From B46-G9 sp964581175 (lineage in GTDB: Bacteria > Desulfobacterota > DSM-4660 > Desulfatiglandales > Desulfatiglandaceae), in assembly GCA_964581175.1 (NCBI GenBank), contig CAZONI010000042.1:1-32347 (forward strand): a stretch of DNA of 32,347 bases, read 5' to 3'. Positions 32,284 through 32,347 of this stretch are shown one piece after another (position 1 is the stretch's first letter; every line of letters begins with the position of its first letter). The notes under the pieces were generated by a model. It ran no database searches. It was not told the origin of the DNA and was given only the letters and a program-made list of their open reading frames with translations. Made by a program: the position numbers and the translations under genes.

Positions 32284-32347
32284 CTAGGTCAGCCACCGCT
32301 TCCTTCTCTTATAGTGCTTCACATCCCGATAGCTTTTCTTCTTGCCC
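32284..32347 (-). CDS. Possible 3' end of a minus-strand gene, cut by window edge
   Basis: Twenty sense codons run to a TAG and end in a very basic tail: KKKSYRDVKHYKRRKRWLT. The lack of overlap with repeats and the regular basic composition suggest a real C-terminus, perhaps of a nucleic-acid-binding protein, but the piece is too short to assign. The rest lies outside the window. Confidence 0.3.
   Translation of the reverse strand, partial: GKKKSYRDVKHYKRRKRWLT

Overview
The window is typical bacterial chromosome: dense genes, short spacers, Shine-Dalgarno starts and mostly GC-rich codon choice. Gene content suggests an anaerobic Desulfobacterota/Syntrophia-type bacterium: a TCA-branch operon, a Liv-type ABC transporter fused to an acyl-CoA ligase gene, a PAS-rich hybrid histidine kinase, two complete peptide-type ABC operons, and degenerate intergenic repeats of kinds I associate with that group. 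The taxonomic guess is inference; there is no rRNA or other marker gene.

Layout. (1) 1-4777, plus strand: aconitase (5' end outside the window), citrate synthase, malate dehydrogenase and a short MutY-like DNA glycosylase. The first three link malate, oxaloacetate, citrate and isocitrate. (2) 4778-5823: two gene-poor stretches around a small minus-strand membrane protein; the first contains a nested palindromic element. (3) 5824-12328, plus strand: a branched-chain-amino-acid-type (HAAT) ABC transporter (binding protein, two permeases, two ATPases) followed by an AMP-forming acyl-CoA ligase, suggesting uptake and CoA activation of a carboxylic acid. A 57/64-bp heptad-based repeat fills the livH-livM junction. 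(4) 12325-15748, minus strand: a PAS3-HisKA-HATPase-REC hybrid kinase coupled to an SCP2-like lipid-binding protein, and a small CxxC protein. (5) 15999-16925: an EamA/DMT permease.

(6) 17256-30116: two complete family-5 (Dpp/Opp/nickel-type) ABC transporters in tail-to-tail mirror order. The plus-strand set is SBP-permease-permease-ATPase-ATPase (17256-22753). The minus-strand set (28392 down to 22808) lies downstream of a nitrilase-family amidohydrolase and a GntR/FCD regulator, so substrate import and amide/nitrile hydrolysis are probably one pathway. (7) 30323-31532, plus strand: a metallo-beta-lactamase-fold hydrolase and a PaaI-like hotdog thioesterase, divergent from the regulator. The divergent spacer has a palindrome lying across the predicted -10 boxes of both directions, so the regulator may control both sides. 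(8) 31533-32347: a repeat-rich stretch with a perfect 21-bp inverted repeat and the probable 3' end of another minus-strand gene.

I see no phage, insertion sequence, CRISPR array, tRNA, defence system or obviously new multigene system. The most unusual points are enzyme-level: an aconitase with Ser in place of one cluster-ligand Cys, a malate dehydrogenase lacking the NAD-selecting acidic residue, and a cluster-less MutY. The other candidates are the regulatory and repeat structures listed in the findings.
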